Assembly: GCF_902498995.1 (NCBI RefSeq)
Contig: NZ_CABVLY010000001.1
Span: forward strand, 1 to 64,000
Source of the DNA: Burkholderia anthina
Lineage (GTDB): Bacteria; Pseudomonadota; Gammaproteobacteria; Burkholderiales; Burkholderiaceae
DNA length: 64,000 nucleotides
Direction of reading: 5' to 3'
Of the stretch, positions 16,630 through 26,141 are shown in pieces. A program made the translations under genes and the position numbers. Below the pieces are notes generated by a model. That model saw only the letters and a program-made list of their open reading frames with translations. It was not told the origin of the DNA and did not search any database. The stretch's first letter is position 1; each line of letters begins with the position of its first letter.

Positions 16630-17391
16630 ATGCATATCAAGAAAGCGGCGGCAGCATGTGGCGTGGCGTTCCTGTTGAGCGCATGCGGCGGGATGCAGAG
16701 TCTCGACGCGAACAGCCTGACGTCGGCGGGGACCAACCTGTTCAAGGCGGCAACGCTGTCGGACACGGACATCGCAGCCCTGTCGAACGATTCGTGCAAG
16801 GCGAGCGACGCGGAATCGAAGATCGCGGCACCGAACAGCGCGTACTCGAAGCGTCTGACGAAGGTGATGAAGGGCTTCGGCGACATGACGCTGAACGGCC
16901 AGAAGGTCAACTACAAGGTCTACGTGACCAAGGACGTCAACGCGTGGGCGATGGGCAACGGCTGCGTGCGCGTGTACAGCGGCCTGATGGACATGATGAA
17001 CGACGACGAACTGCGCGGCGTGATCGGTCATGAAATGGGCCACGTCGCACTGGGTCACTCGAAGAAGGCGATGCAGACGGCCTACGCGGTCAGCGCGGCG
17101 CGCAGCGCGGCCGGCGCGGCGTCGCCCGGCGTGGCGGCACTGACGAGCTCGCAGCTCGGCGACATCACCGAGAAGTTCATCAACGCGCAGTTCTCGCAGA
17201 CGCAGGAAAGCGCGGCCGACGATTACTCGTTCGACCTGATGAAGCAGAAGGGCATGAACCAGAAGGGCCTCGTCACCGCGTTCCAGAAGCTCGCGCAGCT
17301 CGACGGCGGCCAGAGCTCGATGATGAGCTCGCACCCGTCGTCGGCGAGCCGTGCCCAACACATCCAGGATCGCATCGCGAAAGGCAGCTGA
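16630..17391 (+). CDS. M48-family metalloprotease lipoprotein (LoiP/YggG-like)
   Basis: A 253-residue lipoprotein with a signal ending in the lipobox LLSAC (Cys at residue 20), placing it in the outer membrane or its periplasmic face. The zinc motif HEMGH and the downstream E in SAADDYSFDLM are intact, so it should be an active envelope protease. Upstream (16480-16629) is A+T-rich, with TTGTCA at 16545 and an inverted repeat GTTGT-AA-ACAAC at 16554-16565 that could belong to its promoter. A shared terminator follows. Confidence 0.9.
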   Translation: MHIKKAAAACGVAFLLSACGGMQSLDANSLTSAGTNLFKAATLSDTDIAALSNDSCKASDAESKIAAPNSAYSKRLTKVMKGFGDMTLNGQKVNYKVYVTKDVNAWAMGNGCVRVYSGLMDMMNDDELRGVIGHEMGHVALGHSKKAMQTAYAVSAARSAAGAASPGVAALTSSQLGDITEKFINAQFSQTQESAADDYSFDLMKQKGMNQKGLVTAFQKLAQLDGGQSSMMSSHPSSASRAQHIQDRIAKGS

Positions 17392-17442
17392 CCGCCTCGT
17401 GCGGCGCCGGTGCGGCACGCCCCGGCGTCCGGCGCGATGAAG

Positions 17443-17476
17443 AAAAACCCCACGCTCGTCCGGGCGTGGGGTTTTT
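17443..17476. terminator. Bidirectional intrinsic terminator
   Basis: A 13-bp stem (AAAAACCCCACGC pairing with GCGTGGGGTTTTT) with an 8-base loop sits between the convergent M48 protease and lldP genes. The A-run on one side and T-run on the other let it work in both directions. Confidence 0.88.
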
Positions 17477-17509
17477 GTTTTTCGGGGGTGCGTGGCGCAG
17501 CGGTGCGGC

Positions 17510-19216
17510 TTACGGCACCATCCCCGGCAGCACGTAGGCCTGCACGAGCGTGATCAGGCCGACGATTACGACGAACAGCAGGCTGTGGCGCACGGTGAAG
17601 CGGAACAGCTCGGACTCCTTGCCGACGAGGCCGGTCGCCGCGCAGGCCACTGCAATCGACTGCGGCGAGATCATCTTCGCCGTGACGCCGCCCGTCGTGT
17701 TCGCGGCGACCGCGAGCGTTTCCGGCACGCCGAGCTGGTGCGCGGTCGTCTGCTGCAGCGAGCAGAACAGCGCATTCGACGACGTGTCCGAGCCCGTCAG
17801 GAACACGCCGAGCCAGCCGAGGAACGGCGAGAAGAACGGGAACGCGGCGCCGGTCGCGGCCAGCATCAGCGCGAGCGTCGACGACATCCCCGAGTAGTTC
17901 GCGACGAACGCGAACGCGAGCACCAAGCCGATCGACAGGATCGGGCGCGTGAGTTCCGACAGCGTTTCGCCGAACGTGACGAGCGCATCGCGCGGCTTCA
18001 TCCGCAACAGCACCATCGAGATCAGCGCGGTCACGAGGATCGCGCTGCCGACCGCCGACACGAGATCGATCTTCAGCACGGCCTCGAGCGCCTTCGGCGT
18101 CGCGGCGATCGGCGCGGTTTTCACGACCAGCTGGTCGAGCCCCGCCACATGGAACTTCAACACGGTCGACGCGAGCGCGCCGTGCGCGGCGAACAGCGCC
18201 TTGAACGGCGCGATGCTCCACACGGTGACGACGGCGGTCAGGATCAGGAACGGCGACCATGCGCGCACGGTCTGCGCGAGCGTGTACGGCGACGCCTGAC
18301 GGCTCGTGCGCGCTCCCGCAACGTTGCTGCCCGCGCCGAACCCGCCAAGCGCCGCGCCGCCGCCCGAAGCGACGATGCCGCCGGCCGTCTGTTTCGCGCT
18401 GCTCGGCTGCCACACCTTCAGGAAGGCGGCGAGCGCGACGAGGCTGACGAGCGACGACGTGATGTCCGGCAGCTCGGGCCCGATGTGGTTCGACGTGAAG
18501 TACTGCGTGATCGCGAAGCTGCCGCCCGCGACGAGCGCGGCCGGCCACGTCTGCCGCACGCCGCGCAGCCCGTCCATCATGAACACGAGCCAGAACGGCA
18601 CCGCGAGCGACAGCAGCGGCAACTGGCGGCCGGCCATCGCGCCGATGTGCATCGGGTCGATGCCCGTCACCTGTCCGGCGACGATGATCGGAATGCCCAT
18701 CGCGCCGAACGCGACCGGCGCGGTGTTTGCAATCAGACACAGTCCTGCCGCGTGCAGCGGCTTGAAGCCGAGGCCGACCAGCAGCGCGGCCGTGATCGCG
18801 ACGGGCGCGCCGAAGCCGGCGGCACCTTCGAGGAACGCGCCGAACGAGAAGCCGATCAGCAGCATCTGCAGCCGCTGGTCGTCGGTGATCGACAGCACCG
18901 ACGCGCGGATGACGTCGAACTGGCCGGTTTTCACGACGATCTTGTACAGGAACACGGCCGCGACGATGATCCACGCGATCGGCCACAGGCCGTACGCGAA
19001 GCCGAAGCCGGCCGCCGCGAGCGCCTGCGGCACGGGCATCCCGTACGCGAGGATCGCGACGCCGAGCGACAGCAGCAGCGTGATCGCGGCGGCGACGTGC
19101 CCCTTCATCCGCAGCGCGGCGAGCGCGACGAAAAAGAAGATGATCGGAATTGCGGCGACGAACGCCGACAGCCCGAGGCTGCCGAGCGGGGTGTAGATCT
19201 GATGCCAAACCTGCAT
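17510..19216 (-). CDS. lldP: L-lactate permease
   Basis: A 568-residue inner-membrane lactate transporter of the LctP family, with about 12-14 hydrophobic spans. Characteristic stretches are [39 protein letters not shown] and the C-terminal [16 protein letters not shown]. The ATG at [10 protein letters not shown] was chosen because GGAG lies at the right distance; an ATG 15 bases further upstream would sit on top of that ribosome site. It is the last gene of the lut operon, 50 bp after lutB, and provides L-lactate uptake for the LutABC oxidase. Confidence 0.94.
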   Translation of the reverse strand: MQVWHQIYTPLGSLGLSAFVAAIPIIFFFVALAALRMKGHVAAAITLLLSLGVAILAYGMPVPQALAAAGFGFAYGLWPIAWIIVAAVFLYKIVVKTGQFDVIRASVLSITDDQRLQMLLIGFSFGAFLEGAAGFGAPVAITAALLVGLGFKPLHAAGLCLIANTAPVAFGAMGIPIIVAGQVTGIDPMHIGAMAGRQLPLLSLAVPFWLVFMMDGLRGVRQTWPAALVAGGSFAITQYFTSNHIGPELPDITSSLVSLVALAAFLKVWQPSSAKQTAGGIVASGGGAALGGFGAGSNVAGARTSRQASPYTLAQTVRAWSPFLILTAVVTVWSIAPFKALFAAHGALASTVLKFHVAGLDQLVVKTAPIAATPKALEAVLKIDLVSAVGSAILVTALISMVLLRMKPRDALVTFGETLSELTRPILSIGLVLAFAFVANYSGMSSTLALMLAATGAAFPFFSPFLGWLGVFLTGSDTSSNALFCSLQQTTAHQLGVPETLAVAANTTGGVTAKMISPQSIAVACAATGLVGKESELFRFTVRHSLLFVVIVGLITLVQAYVLPGMVP

Positions 19217-19266
19217 GGGTGTCTCCTCCATGGATTTCTATTGGTACGGGTTTGAAAACGGATGGG

Positions 19267-20712
19267 TTATTCGGGCTGGCCGCGAGCGCGCAGCAGGTCG
19301 GACAGGCTGCGCGGCGCGGGCTCGAGCGGCGTGCGGTGCTGGGTCCAGCCCATCTGCTTGGCGGGCGTCAGCGCGCGCAGCCGCGTCGCGGTCCAGCGGA
19401 ATGCGCGATACGCGCGCGGATGCGCGAACGCACCCGACCAGAAGCGCCACACGAGGTCTTCCGCGCGGTTGTAGTTCGCGCCCTGGCCGCGCAGCGGGTG
19501 TGCGACGGGTTCGTCGGGCTTGCGGTTCGCCTCGGTGCGCAGCCGCACGAGCAATTGCGGGATCGGAATCCGGACCGGGCACACCTCGCCGCATGCGCCG
19601 CACAGCGTCGACGCGGTTGGCAGGTCGGCCGTCGCGTCGAGGCCAAGCAGGTGCGGCGAGATGATCTTGCCGATCGGGCCCGGGTAGGTGGTGCCGTATG
19701 CGTGGCCGCCGATGCGCGTATAGACGGGGCAGTGGTTCATGCACGCGCCGCAGCGGATGCACTGCAGCGTCGCGCGCAGTTGTTCGTCCGCATACGCCTG
19801 CGTGCGGCCGTTGTCGAGCAGCACGAGATGCAGCTCGCGCGGGCCGTCGCGTTCGCCGTCGCGGCGCGGGCCGGAAATCAGGTTGAAGTAGGTCGTGATT
19901 GCCTGGCCGGTGGCCGAACGCGTAAGCAGGCTCGACAGCGGCACGATGTGCTCGAGTTTCTCGACGACCTTCTCGATCCCCATGATCGCGACGTGCGTGT
20001 CGGGCACCGTCGTCGACAGCCGGCCGTTGCCTTCGTTCTCGACGAGCCACAGCGTGCCCGTGTCGGCCGCCGCGAAATTCACGCCGGACAGGCCGATGTC
20101 GGCCTCGGCGAACGCGCGGCGCAGCGCCCGCCGGCCGGTCTGGATCAGCTCGTCGACATCTTCCGTGTAGCGCGTGCCGGGGATGTGCTGCTCGAACAGC
20201 CCGGCGATGTCGCCGCGCGTCTTGTGGATCGCCGGCATCACGATATGCGACGGCTTCTCGCCCGCGAGCTGCACGATGAACTCGCCCATGTCGGACTCGA
20301 TGCAGTCGACGCCATGATCCGCGAGGTAATGGTTCAGCTCGATTTCCTCGCTCGCCATCGACTTGCCCTTGATCACGCGGCGCGCCTTGTTCGCCTGCGC
20401 GATGCCGAGCACGATCGCGTTCGCGTCGGCGGCCGTCTCGGCCCAGTGCACGTGGACGCCGGCTTCGGTCAGCTTCGCTTCCAGCCGCTCGAGCAGCGAC
20501 GGCAGTTGCGCGAGCGCATGCTGCCGCACGGCTTCGCCGAGATCGCGCAATTGCTGCAGCTCGGTGTCGTCGGGGAACTGGGTCGCGCGCTTGCCTTGCA
20601 GGAAGTCCATCGCGCCGCGAAAGCTGCTGCGCAGCGCCGGATCGTCGAGCGCGGCGCGCGCGCGGGCCTTGAAGTCGCCGGGGGCGACGAATTGCAGCGG
20701 TTGGTCGCTCAT
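19267..20712 (-). CDS. lutB: L-lactate oxidation complex iron-sulfur subunit LutB (LldF)
   Basis: A 481-residue subunit of the LutABC lactate dehydrogenase complex. The N-terminal two thirds form the LUD domain (SMASEEIELNHYL, DTGTLWLVENEGNGR). Two ferredoxin-type clusters follow: CIRCGACMNHCPVY and CGACGEVCPVRIPIP. The C-terminal part contains the DUF3390-like tail (EPAPRSLSDLL). It overlaps lutC upstream by four bases (ATGA). Gene order is lutA-lutC-lutB, differing from the lutABC order of Bacillus subtilis. Confidence 0.94.
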   Translation of the reverse strand: MSDQPLQFVAPGDFKARARAALDDPALRSSFRGAMDFLQGKRATQFPDDTELQQLRDLGEAVRQHALAQLPSLLERLEAKLTEAGVHVHWAETAADANAIVLGIAQANKARRVIKGKSMASEEIELNHYLADHGVDCIESDMGEFIVQLAGEKPSHIVMPAIHKTRGDIAGLFEQHIPGTRYTEDVDELIQTGRRALRRAFAEADIGLSGVNFAAADTGTLWLVENEGNGRLSTTVPDTHVAIMGIEKVVEKLEHIVPLSSLLTRSATGQAITTYFNLISGPRRDGERDGPRELHLVLLDNGRTQAYADEQLRATLQCIRCGACMNHCPVYTRIGGHAYGTTYPGPIGKIISPHLLGLDATADLPTASTLCGACGEVCPVRIPIPQLLVRLRTEANRKPDEPVAHPLRGQGANYNRAEDLVWRFWSGAFAHPRAYRAFRWTATRLRALTPAKQMGWTQHRTPLEPAPRSLSDLLRARGQPE

Positions 20713-21434
20713 CGCGGCAGGTCCTGGCGGGCGGTTGCGGCCGGCGCGGCGGCCGGTTCGGTGACGATCACGACCCAGAGGTTGCGCGGGCCGTGTGCGC
20801 CGTACGCAAGGGTCTGCTGGATATCGGAAGTTTTCGACGGGCCCGACACCAGCACGACGTTGGTCGGCATGCCGGCGTGCCAGCGTTCCGCATGCACGGC
20901 TGCATGAAGATCCGCGTGCAGCGTGTTCGCATGCACGAGCGCGACATGCAGCGGCGGCACCAGCGACACCGTGCGCGGCGAGCCGGGATCGGGTGCGAGC
21001 ACGACGGTGCCGGTTGCCGCGATGCCCGAGCGCGCGACGGTGAAGCCCGCATCGATCGTGTCGAACAGCTCGGCCTTCCACGCGTCGATCGGGCGGTCGA
21101 ACGGCACCGGCGCAACCGCGTCGGGCAGCACGCGCGCGAGTGCCGCGGATTCGGCGCGGGCCGGATCGAGCAGCAAGCGGCGCACGCCGGCTTCGGCGAG
21201 ACGCGCGGCAAGCTGCGCGGGCCACGCATCGGCGCTGGCGCACCAGACGTCCGCGTGCGACGCGGCGAGCGCGGCCTGCATCGTCTGCGCGAGCGCGTGA
21301 GGATCGGGGGCGACGGGCGCACGCCGCGCCGCGTAATGCGTGTCGATGCGCGCATCGAGCGCGCTCGCGGCGTGCGCCGCGACGCCGGGCGCCGCGCTGC
21401 GCAGGCGCGCGAGGATGGCGTCGCGCGCGCTCAT
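20709..21434 (-). CDS. lutC: L-lactate oxidation complex subunit LutC (LldG)
   Basis: A 241-residue LUD-domain protein, the third part of the LutABC lactate-oxidation complex. The core is visible in ARSGIAATGTVVLAPDPG, RTVSLVPPLHVALV and VVLVSGPSKTSDIQQTL, the last being the family signature for the binding pocket. It lacks cysteine clusters, as expected. Both ends overlap neighbours (four bases with lutB and with lutA), so the subunits are made from one coupled message. Confidence 0.92.
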   Translation of the reverse strand: MSARDAILARLRSAAPGVAAHAASALDARIDTHYAARRAPVAPDPHALAQTMQAALAASHADVWCASADAWPAQLAARLAEAGVRRLLLDPARAESAALARVLPDAVAPVPFDRPIDAWKAELFDTIDAGFTVARSGIAATGTVVLAPDPGSPRTVSLVPPLHVALVHANTLHADLHAAVHAERWHAGMPTNVVLVSGPSKTSDIQQTLAYGAHGPRNLWVVIVTEPAAAPAATARQDLPR

Positions 21435-22231
21435 TGCGAATCTCCGCGCAGCGACGCGGCGCCGGCCGTGCGGCGCCACAGGAAGCTCGCGAGATGCTCG
21501 ACGGGCAGCGCCGCACCGGCCTTGGTCGCCGCGTGGCCGATGTTCAGCAGGCAGCCGCAGTCCGCCGACACGAGCCGGTCGCAGCCCGTCGCGCAGGCCG
21601 ACGCGACCTTGTCGTGCACCATCGCGCCGGAGATGTCGGGATGCTTCAGCGAGAACGTGCCGCCGAAGCCGCAGCATTCGGATTCGCGTTCATGTTCGAT
21701 GCGCGTGACGCCGGGCAGCGCATCGACGAGCGCGACGCCATGCACGCGCGTCCCCATCTCGCGGCGGGCCGCGCACGACGTGTGCAGCACCACGCGTTCT
21801 GCCGGGCCGGCGTTCGCGGGGAGGGCGTCCAGCCGCACGTCGAGCACATGGACGAGGAATTCCGCGAGTTCGTAGGTGCGTTCCGCGATCGCGCGGGCCT
21901 TCGGGCCGTGCACGGGGTCGTCGGCGAAGAGGGCCGGCCAATGGTGCCGGATCATGCCCGCGCACGAGCCGGACGGCACGATCACGGGCCACGGCTCGCC
22001 GAACAGGTCGAGCTGCGCGGCCGCGACGCGGCGCGCCTCGTCGGGATTGCCGCTGCTGTAGGCCGGCTGCCCGCAGCAGCTCTGGCCGCGCGGATAGTGG
22101 ACGGTCAGGCCTTCGCGTTCCAGCAGGCGAACCGCATCGAGCCCGGCTTCGGGGACGAACAGGTCGACCAGGCAGGTCGCGAACAGATAGACGTGCGTGG
22201 GGGCGGTGGCGGGGTAGTGCCTTTCGTTCAT
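21431..22231 (-). CDS. lutA: L-lactate oxidation complex subunit LutA (LldE), CCG-type iron-sulfur protein
   Basis: A 266-residue cysteine-rich CCG-domain protein of the LutABC complex that oxidises L-lactate to pyruvate. The two CCG repeats are SCCGQPAYSSGN near residue 53 and ECCGFGGTFS near residue 187, with further cysteines in TSCAARRE and ADCGCLLNIG. It is the first gene of the operon. A promoter with TTGAGC and AATTAT, spaced by 17 bases, lies 50-85 bases upstream with an LldR-type site just beyond it. Confidence 0.94.
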   Translation of the reverse strand: MNERHYPATAPTHVYLFATCLVDLFVPEAGLDAVRLLEREGLTVHYPRGQSCCGQPAYSSGNPDEARRVAAAQLDLFGEPWPVIVPSGSCAGMIRHHWPALFADDPVHGPKARAIAERTYELAEFLVHVLDVRLDALPANAGPAERVVLHTSCAARREMGTRVHGVALVDALPGVTRIEHERESECCGFGGTFSLKHPDISGAMVHDKVASACATGCDRLVSADCGCLLNIGHAATKAGAALPVEHLASFLWRRTAGAASLRGDSQ

Positions 22232-22287
22232 GTCTCGCTCCAGGGGCGACCGCCCGGCATTCGAATGCGGGGCGACGATTTCGCTGC

Positions 22288-22316
22288 ATAATTCCCGCGA
22301 CGGCGCCGCAGCTCAA
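22288..22316 (-). promoter_or_regulatory. Likely sigma-70 promoter of the lut operon
   Basis: Read leftward, TTGAGC (22311-22316) and AATTAT (22288-22293) are separated by 17 bases, each matching four of six consensus positions. Transcription would start about 50 bases before lutA. The adjoining palindrome touches the -35. Confidence 0.5.
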
Positions 22317-22331
22317 ATTGGTTGGGCCAAT
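22317..22331. promoter_or_regulatory. Probable LldR operator
   Basis: ATTGG-TTGGG-CCAAT, a five-base inverted repeat around a five-base centre, lies between divergent lutA and lldR and abuts the lut -35. FadR/LldR-type GntR regulators bind TTGG-N-CCAA-like palindromes, so this is the likely lactate-responsive site. Confidence 0.55.
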
Positions 22332-22365
22332 CGGCGCGACGGACATTCCGGATGGAGAGGTGGCG

Positions 22366-23082
22366 ATGGCGGCGATGACGGCACGGGGCCGGACCGAAGT
22401 GGTGATGCGCAAGATCGAAACGGCGCTGCTCGACGGCACGTGGCCGGCCGGCGCGCGGCTGCCGGCCGAGCGCGTGCTCGCGCAGCAGTACGGCGTGGCA
22501 CGCAATACGGTGCGCGAGGCGACCCAGCGGCTCGTCGCGCGCGGACTGTTGCAGAGCCGGCGCGGCGCGGGCGTCTATGTGACGGATCAGCTGCGCGCGG
22601 GCATCGCGTCGCCGTGGGGCCAGCTGGTCGCCGATCATCCGGCGCTGCGCGACGACATTCTCGAATTCCGCCGCGTGCTCGAGGGCGCGACCGCGTATTT
22701 CGCCGCGCTGCGCGCCGACGCGAACGACCGGCGCCGGATCCGCACGCTGCTGCGAGAGCTCGAAACCGCGCATGCGAACGACGATGCGGCCGTCGAGGCG
22801 TCGACCGACGCGAAGCTGCACGAGGCGATCGCGCTCGCGTCGCACAACACGATGTTCCTGCACCTGCACACGAGCGTGATCGGGATGCTGCGCGAGCACA
22901 TCTCGATCAACGTCGCGGGGATGACGACGCACGACGAGCAGGCGTCCGAGCTGCTGTTGCTGCAGCATCGCGTGGTGTGCGACGCGATCTGCGCGCACCG
23001 GCCCGAGGAGGCGCGCACCGCGATGCAGACCCATATCGACTACGTGCGCAGCCACTTCGAGCGAAGCGGCGATGCGCCGTGA
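22366..23082 (+). CDS. lldR: FadR-subfamily GntR regulator, probably LldR
   Basis: A 238-residue regulator with an N-terminal winged helix (LPAERVLAQQYGVARNTVREATQRLV, ending SRRGAGVYV) and an all-helical FCD ligand domain (ILEFRRVLEGATAYFAA, HEAIALASHNTMFLHLH with metal-binding His). It is divergent from the lut operon with a palindrome between them, so it probably represses lactate use until lactate binds. GGAGAGG five bases before the chosen ATG fixes the start; a TTG further upstream would overlap the operator. Confidence 0.88.
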   Translation: MAAMTARGRTEVVMRKIETALLDGTWPAGARLPAERVLAQQYGVARNTVREATQRLVARGLLQSRRGAGVYVTDQLRAGIASPWGQLVADHPALRDDILEFRRVLEGATAYFAALRADANDRRRIRTLLRELETAHANDDAAVEASTDAKLHEAIALASHNTMFLHLHTSVIGMLREHISINVAGMTTHDEQASELLLLQHRVVCDAICAHRPEEARTAMQTHIDYVRSHFERSGDAP

Positions 23083-23083
23083 G

Positions 23084-23095
23084 ATTGGTTGGACC
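23084..23095. promoter_or_regulatory. Second copy of the LldR-site core
   Basis: ATTGGTTGGACC directly follows the lldR stop codon and repeats the core of the operator at 22317. It could be a remote second operator for looping or a chance repeat. Confidence 0.3.
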
Positions 23096-23313
23096 GCGGC
23101 CACGGCAGGCCCGCCCGACGGGCGCTCGCGCGCCGCGTTCTCTGTTCCGGCGGGCCGCCGTGCGTAGTGCGAGCCGCGGCCTGGCGCCGCCGCGCGCGCC
23201 GGCCGCGCGATTGACCGGTTCGTCGGGCGCCTACTAGAATCGGCCGGAACCGCCCGTCAGCCGCGCGCCGCGGCGATTGCGGACCCATTGATCCGCCTGT
23301 CGAGGAAGCTCTC

Positions 23314-24939
23314 GTGCTCACGTCTTTGATCCGGCGCGCGCCGGCCGCGCTCACGTGGCGCGCCGCGTGCCGCCCGGCCCGCGCGCTGGCCGTCTGCGTG
23401 CTGCTGTCGCTGGTCGCCGCCTGCGCGACCCATCCGCCCGCCACGTCCCTCGATCGTCCCGTCTCCCACGCGTTGCCGCCCGATGCCGCGACGCCGCTGC
23501 GCGACGCGCTGGTCGCGCCGGAAGCCGCGCACCCGGGCCAGTCGGGCTTCCGGCTGCTGCCCGATGGCGCCACCGCGCTGCAGATGCGCATCGCGCTCGC
23601 GCGCGCGGCGACCAGGACGCTCGACATGCAGTACTACATCGCGACCGAGGACACGACGGGCAAGCTGCTGCTCGGCGCCGCGCTGTACGCGGCCGATCGC
23701 GGCGTGCGCGTGCGGATGCTGGTCGACGACCTGAACTTCCGCGACATCGACCGCGTCATGGCCGCGCTCAATACGCATCCGAACATCGAGATCCGCGTGT
23801 TCAACCCGTTCGGCGCGTCGCGGCACGGGATGGTGGAGCGCACGGCCAATTTCTTCACGCGCATCGACAACTTCACGCGCCGGATGCACAACAAGGCGAT
23901 GATCGCGGACAACCAGATCGCGATCGTCGGCGGGCGCAACCTCGGCGACGAATACTTCAGCGCGAGCCCGACGCTGCAGTTCCGCGATCTCGACGTGCTG
24001 GCAGCCGGGCCCGTGACGAACGACGTCTCGACGAGTTTCGACGACTACTGGGCGAGCGCGAGCAGCTATCCGCTGCGCGTGCTGAATCATCAGTCGTTCG
24101 ACCCGAAGGATCTCGACGCGATGCGCGACGAGTTGCGCGACCACTGGCGCAAGTACGCGGACCCGTACAACGCGAAGCCGCTGAACGCGACGCCGCTCGC
24201 GCAGCAGATCGCGCGCGACGAGCTCGAGCTCGTGTGGGCGCCGGCCGAATTCGAGGTCGACGCGCCGTCCAAGGTCGCGCGGCCGACCGATACCTACGTG
24301 AGCCCGCCGATGCGGCGCCTGGTCGACCTGACGCACACCGCGCAAAAGGAGTTCCTCGCGTTTTCGCCGTACTTCGTGCCGCACGACGCGGGCGTGACGA
24401 TTCTCGGCGACATGACCGCGCGCGGCGTGCGCGTCGCGATCCTCACCAACTCGCTCGCCGCGACCGACGCGGTTGCCGTGCAGGCCGGCTACGCGCCGTA
24501 TCGCGTGCCGCTGCTGCAGCACGGCGTCGAGCTGTACGAATTCAAGGCGCAGCCGGGCTCGCCGCGCGCGCGCCTGTTCGGCTCGCGTTCGCGGGCGAGC
24601 CTGCATGCGAAGGCGTACGTGATCGACCGGCAGATCCTCGTGATCGGCTCGATGAATCTCGATCCGCGTTCCGCGCACCTGAATACGGAACTGGCGCTCG
24701 TGATCCACAGCCCGGCGATCGCGCAGCAGGCCGCGGAGATCTTCGCGCGCGCGACGCAGCCCGACGAAAGCTACCGCCTGAGCCTCGTGGCGCCGACGGG
24801 GTGGGGTACGCCCGAACTCGAGTGGACCGGGATGGACAACGGCACGTTGACCACCTATCACGTCGATCCGCATGCGGGGCTGATGCGCAACCTGATGACC
24901 GGCCTCTTCATGCTGCTGCCGGTCGACGACCAGTTGTAA
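23314..24939 (+). CDS. Phospholipase D-superfamily lipoprotein (cardiolipin-synthase C-like)
   Basis: A 541-residue protein with two HKD half-sites: MHNKAMIADN...GGRN near residue 195 and LHAKAYVID...GSMN near residue 430. The N-terminus has a signal ending in a lipobox-like LVAAC, so it may be a periplasm-facing lipoprotein. It is longer than E. coli ClsC but has the same layout. It probably transfers phosphatidyl groups in cardiolipin formation or cleaves phospholipids. GTG start with GAGGA seven bases upstream. It stands alone, with 231 bp upstream and 238 bp downstream. Confidence 0.85.
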   Translation: MLTSLIRRAPAALTWRAACRPARALAVCVLLSLVAACATHPPATSLDRPVSHALPPDAATPLRDALVAPEAAHPGQSGFRLLPDGATALQMRIALARAATRTLDMQYYIATEDTTGKLLLGAALYAADRGVRVRMLVDDLNFRDIDRVMAALNTHPNIEIRVFNPFGASRHGMVERTANFFTRIDNFTRRMHNKAMIADNQIAIVGGRNLGDEYFSASPTLQFRDLDVLAAGPVTNDVSTSFDDYWASASSYPLRVLNHQSFDPKDLDAMRDELRDHWRKYADPYNAKPLNATPLAQQIARDELELVWAPAEFEVDAPSKVARPTDTYVSPPMRRLVDLTHTAQKEFLAFSPYFVPHDAGVTILGDMTARGVRVAILTNSLAATDAVAVQAGYAPYRVPLLQHGVELYEFKAQPGSPRARLFGSRSRASLHAKAYVIDRQILVIGSMNLDPRSAHLNTELALVIHSPAIAQQAAEIFARATQPDESYRLSLVAPTGWGTPELEWTGMDNGTLTTYHVDPHAGLMRNLMTGLFMLLPVDDQL

Positions 24940-24991
24940 GGGCCGGAACGGCTCGGGCCAAACCCGCGATACCGGTGCGCGGGGAAAGGTG

Positions 24992-25015
24992 ATATGGTTG
25001 TGCACGCAACTATAT
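24992..25015. promoter_or_regulatory. Imperfect palindrome upstream of the class II aldolase gene
   Basis: Outer arms ATAT/ATAT and inner arms GTTG/CAAC around a GTGCACG-like centre make a 24-base element in which nine of twelve pairs match. It lies 163 bases before the aldolase-fold gene and resembles an operator. The regulator is unknown. Confidence 0.35.
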
Positions 25016-25177
25016 GCGTATCGTGAAGGCGCCGTCGAACGGCTCGTGCAACGCGGGCCGGAACGGTGCGCAACGACACGCCGCATGCGCCGCGCGACCC
25101 GCGTGCGACGCCAGGAGACGAGGGACGATGTGCGCAGCCGCCCGCGCGGTTGCGCCCGCCCGCAACCGGAGTGCCCC

Positions 25178-25951
25178 ATGCAACGTGTACCGAACCAGCC
25201 GTTCACGCGTCCCGCCCGTTTCTCCGAAGCCGAATGGCAGGCGCGCGTGCAGCTCGCCGCCGCCTACCGGATCTTCGACCATCTCGGCTGGACCGAACTC
25301 ATCTACAACCATATCTCGCTGCGCGTGCCGGGCGAGGACGGCCATTTCCTGATCAACCCGTTCGGGCTCCATTACCGCGAGGTATGCGCGTCGAACCTCG
25401 TGAAGATCGACATCGACGGCAACGTGATCGGTCATTCCGACTGGCCGATCAACCCGGCCGGCTTCACGTTCCACAGCGCGATTCATGCGGCGCTGCCGGA
25501 CGCGCATTGCGTGATGCACGTGCATACGACGCCGACGATGGCCGTGTGCTGCTCGCGCGACGGGCTGTCGTTCACGAATTTCTATTCGGCGCAGCTTTAC
25601 GGGAAGGTCGCGTATCACGATTTCGAGGGCATCACCGTGCATCTCGAAGAAGGGCGGCGCATCGTCGGGAGCGCGGGCGGGCGGCCCGTGCTGCTGCTGC
25701 GCAACCACGGGCCGGTGACGATCGGCGCGACGCTCGCGCAGACGTTCTCGCTGATGTGGCTGCTCAATCGCGCGTGCGAGGTGCAGGTCGCGACCCGCGC
25801 GATCGGCGATGCGTTGCCGATCGCGCCGGCGGTGCTCGACGCATGCGTGCGCGATTCGCTGAATTTCGATCCGAAGCATGGCGCGGGGCAGGACGCATTC
25901 GACGCGCTGCAGCGCATCGTCGACCGGATCGATCCCGGCTATCGCGCGTAG
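25178..25951 (+). CDS. Class II aldolase/adducin-family protein
   Basis: A 257-residue protein with the class II aldolase fold. Metal-binding histidines are visible in HVHTTPTMA, with NHGPV downstream, and the early NHISLRVP is the usual substrate-side loop. Some relatives cleave sugar phosphates such as fuculose-1-phosphate, others are hydratases or decarboxylases, and many bacterial ones of this length are uncharacterised. CGGAG seven bases before the ATG supports the start. No sugar kinase or transporter lies nearby, so no substrate is proposed. Confidence 0.85.
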   Translation: MQRVPNQPFTRPARFSEAEWQARVQLAAAYRIFDHLGWTELIYNHISLRVPGEDGHFLINPFGLHYREVCASNLVKIDIDGNVIGHSDWPINPAGFTFHSAIHAALPDAHCVMHVHTTPTMAVCCSRDGLSFTNFYSAQLYGKVAYHDFEGITVHLEEGRRIVGSAGGRPVLLLRNHGPVTIGATLAQTFSLMWLLNRACEVQVATRAIGDALPIAPAVLDACVRDSLNFDPKHGAGQDAFDALQRIVDRIDPGYRA

Positions 25952-26069
25952 GGGCGCGGTGTCGGCACGATGCCGGATTCGATCGGCGCGGCGAAAGTTG
26001 ATTCGCGATGCTTGACGGCCGGCGAAACCGGATGTGCCCGGCGCTGCGCGCATGCCGTGCGCGACGGGC

Positions 26070-26096
26070 AAAAAAAAACGCGGCCGGATGGCCGCG
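26070..26096 (-). terminator. Orphan intrinsic terminator, leftward
   Basis: A seven-pair stem CGCGGCC/GGCCGCG with a four-base loop (26079-26096) is followed, on the reverse strand, by nine T residues (26070-26078). Read rightward it lacks a T-run, so the direction is clear. Confidence 0.75.
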
Positions 26097-26141
26097 TAAA
26101 TACTCGCAGACTCCTTCGGACGAAGGAAACAAGCAACTGTG
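26070..26141 (-). ncRNA. Candidate small RNA, about 72 nt, not previously named
   Basis: Read leftward, a TACACT -10 (26148-26153) with CTGAAT 18 bases upstream would start an RNA near 26141. It would contain a hairpin TCCTTCG-TC-CGAAGGA (26112-26127) and end at a strong intrinsic terminator with nine T residues. No leftward protein gene exists to the right to explain that terminator. Its target is unknown. The promoter match is only moderate. Confidence 0.42.
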
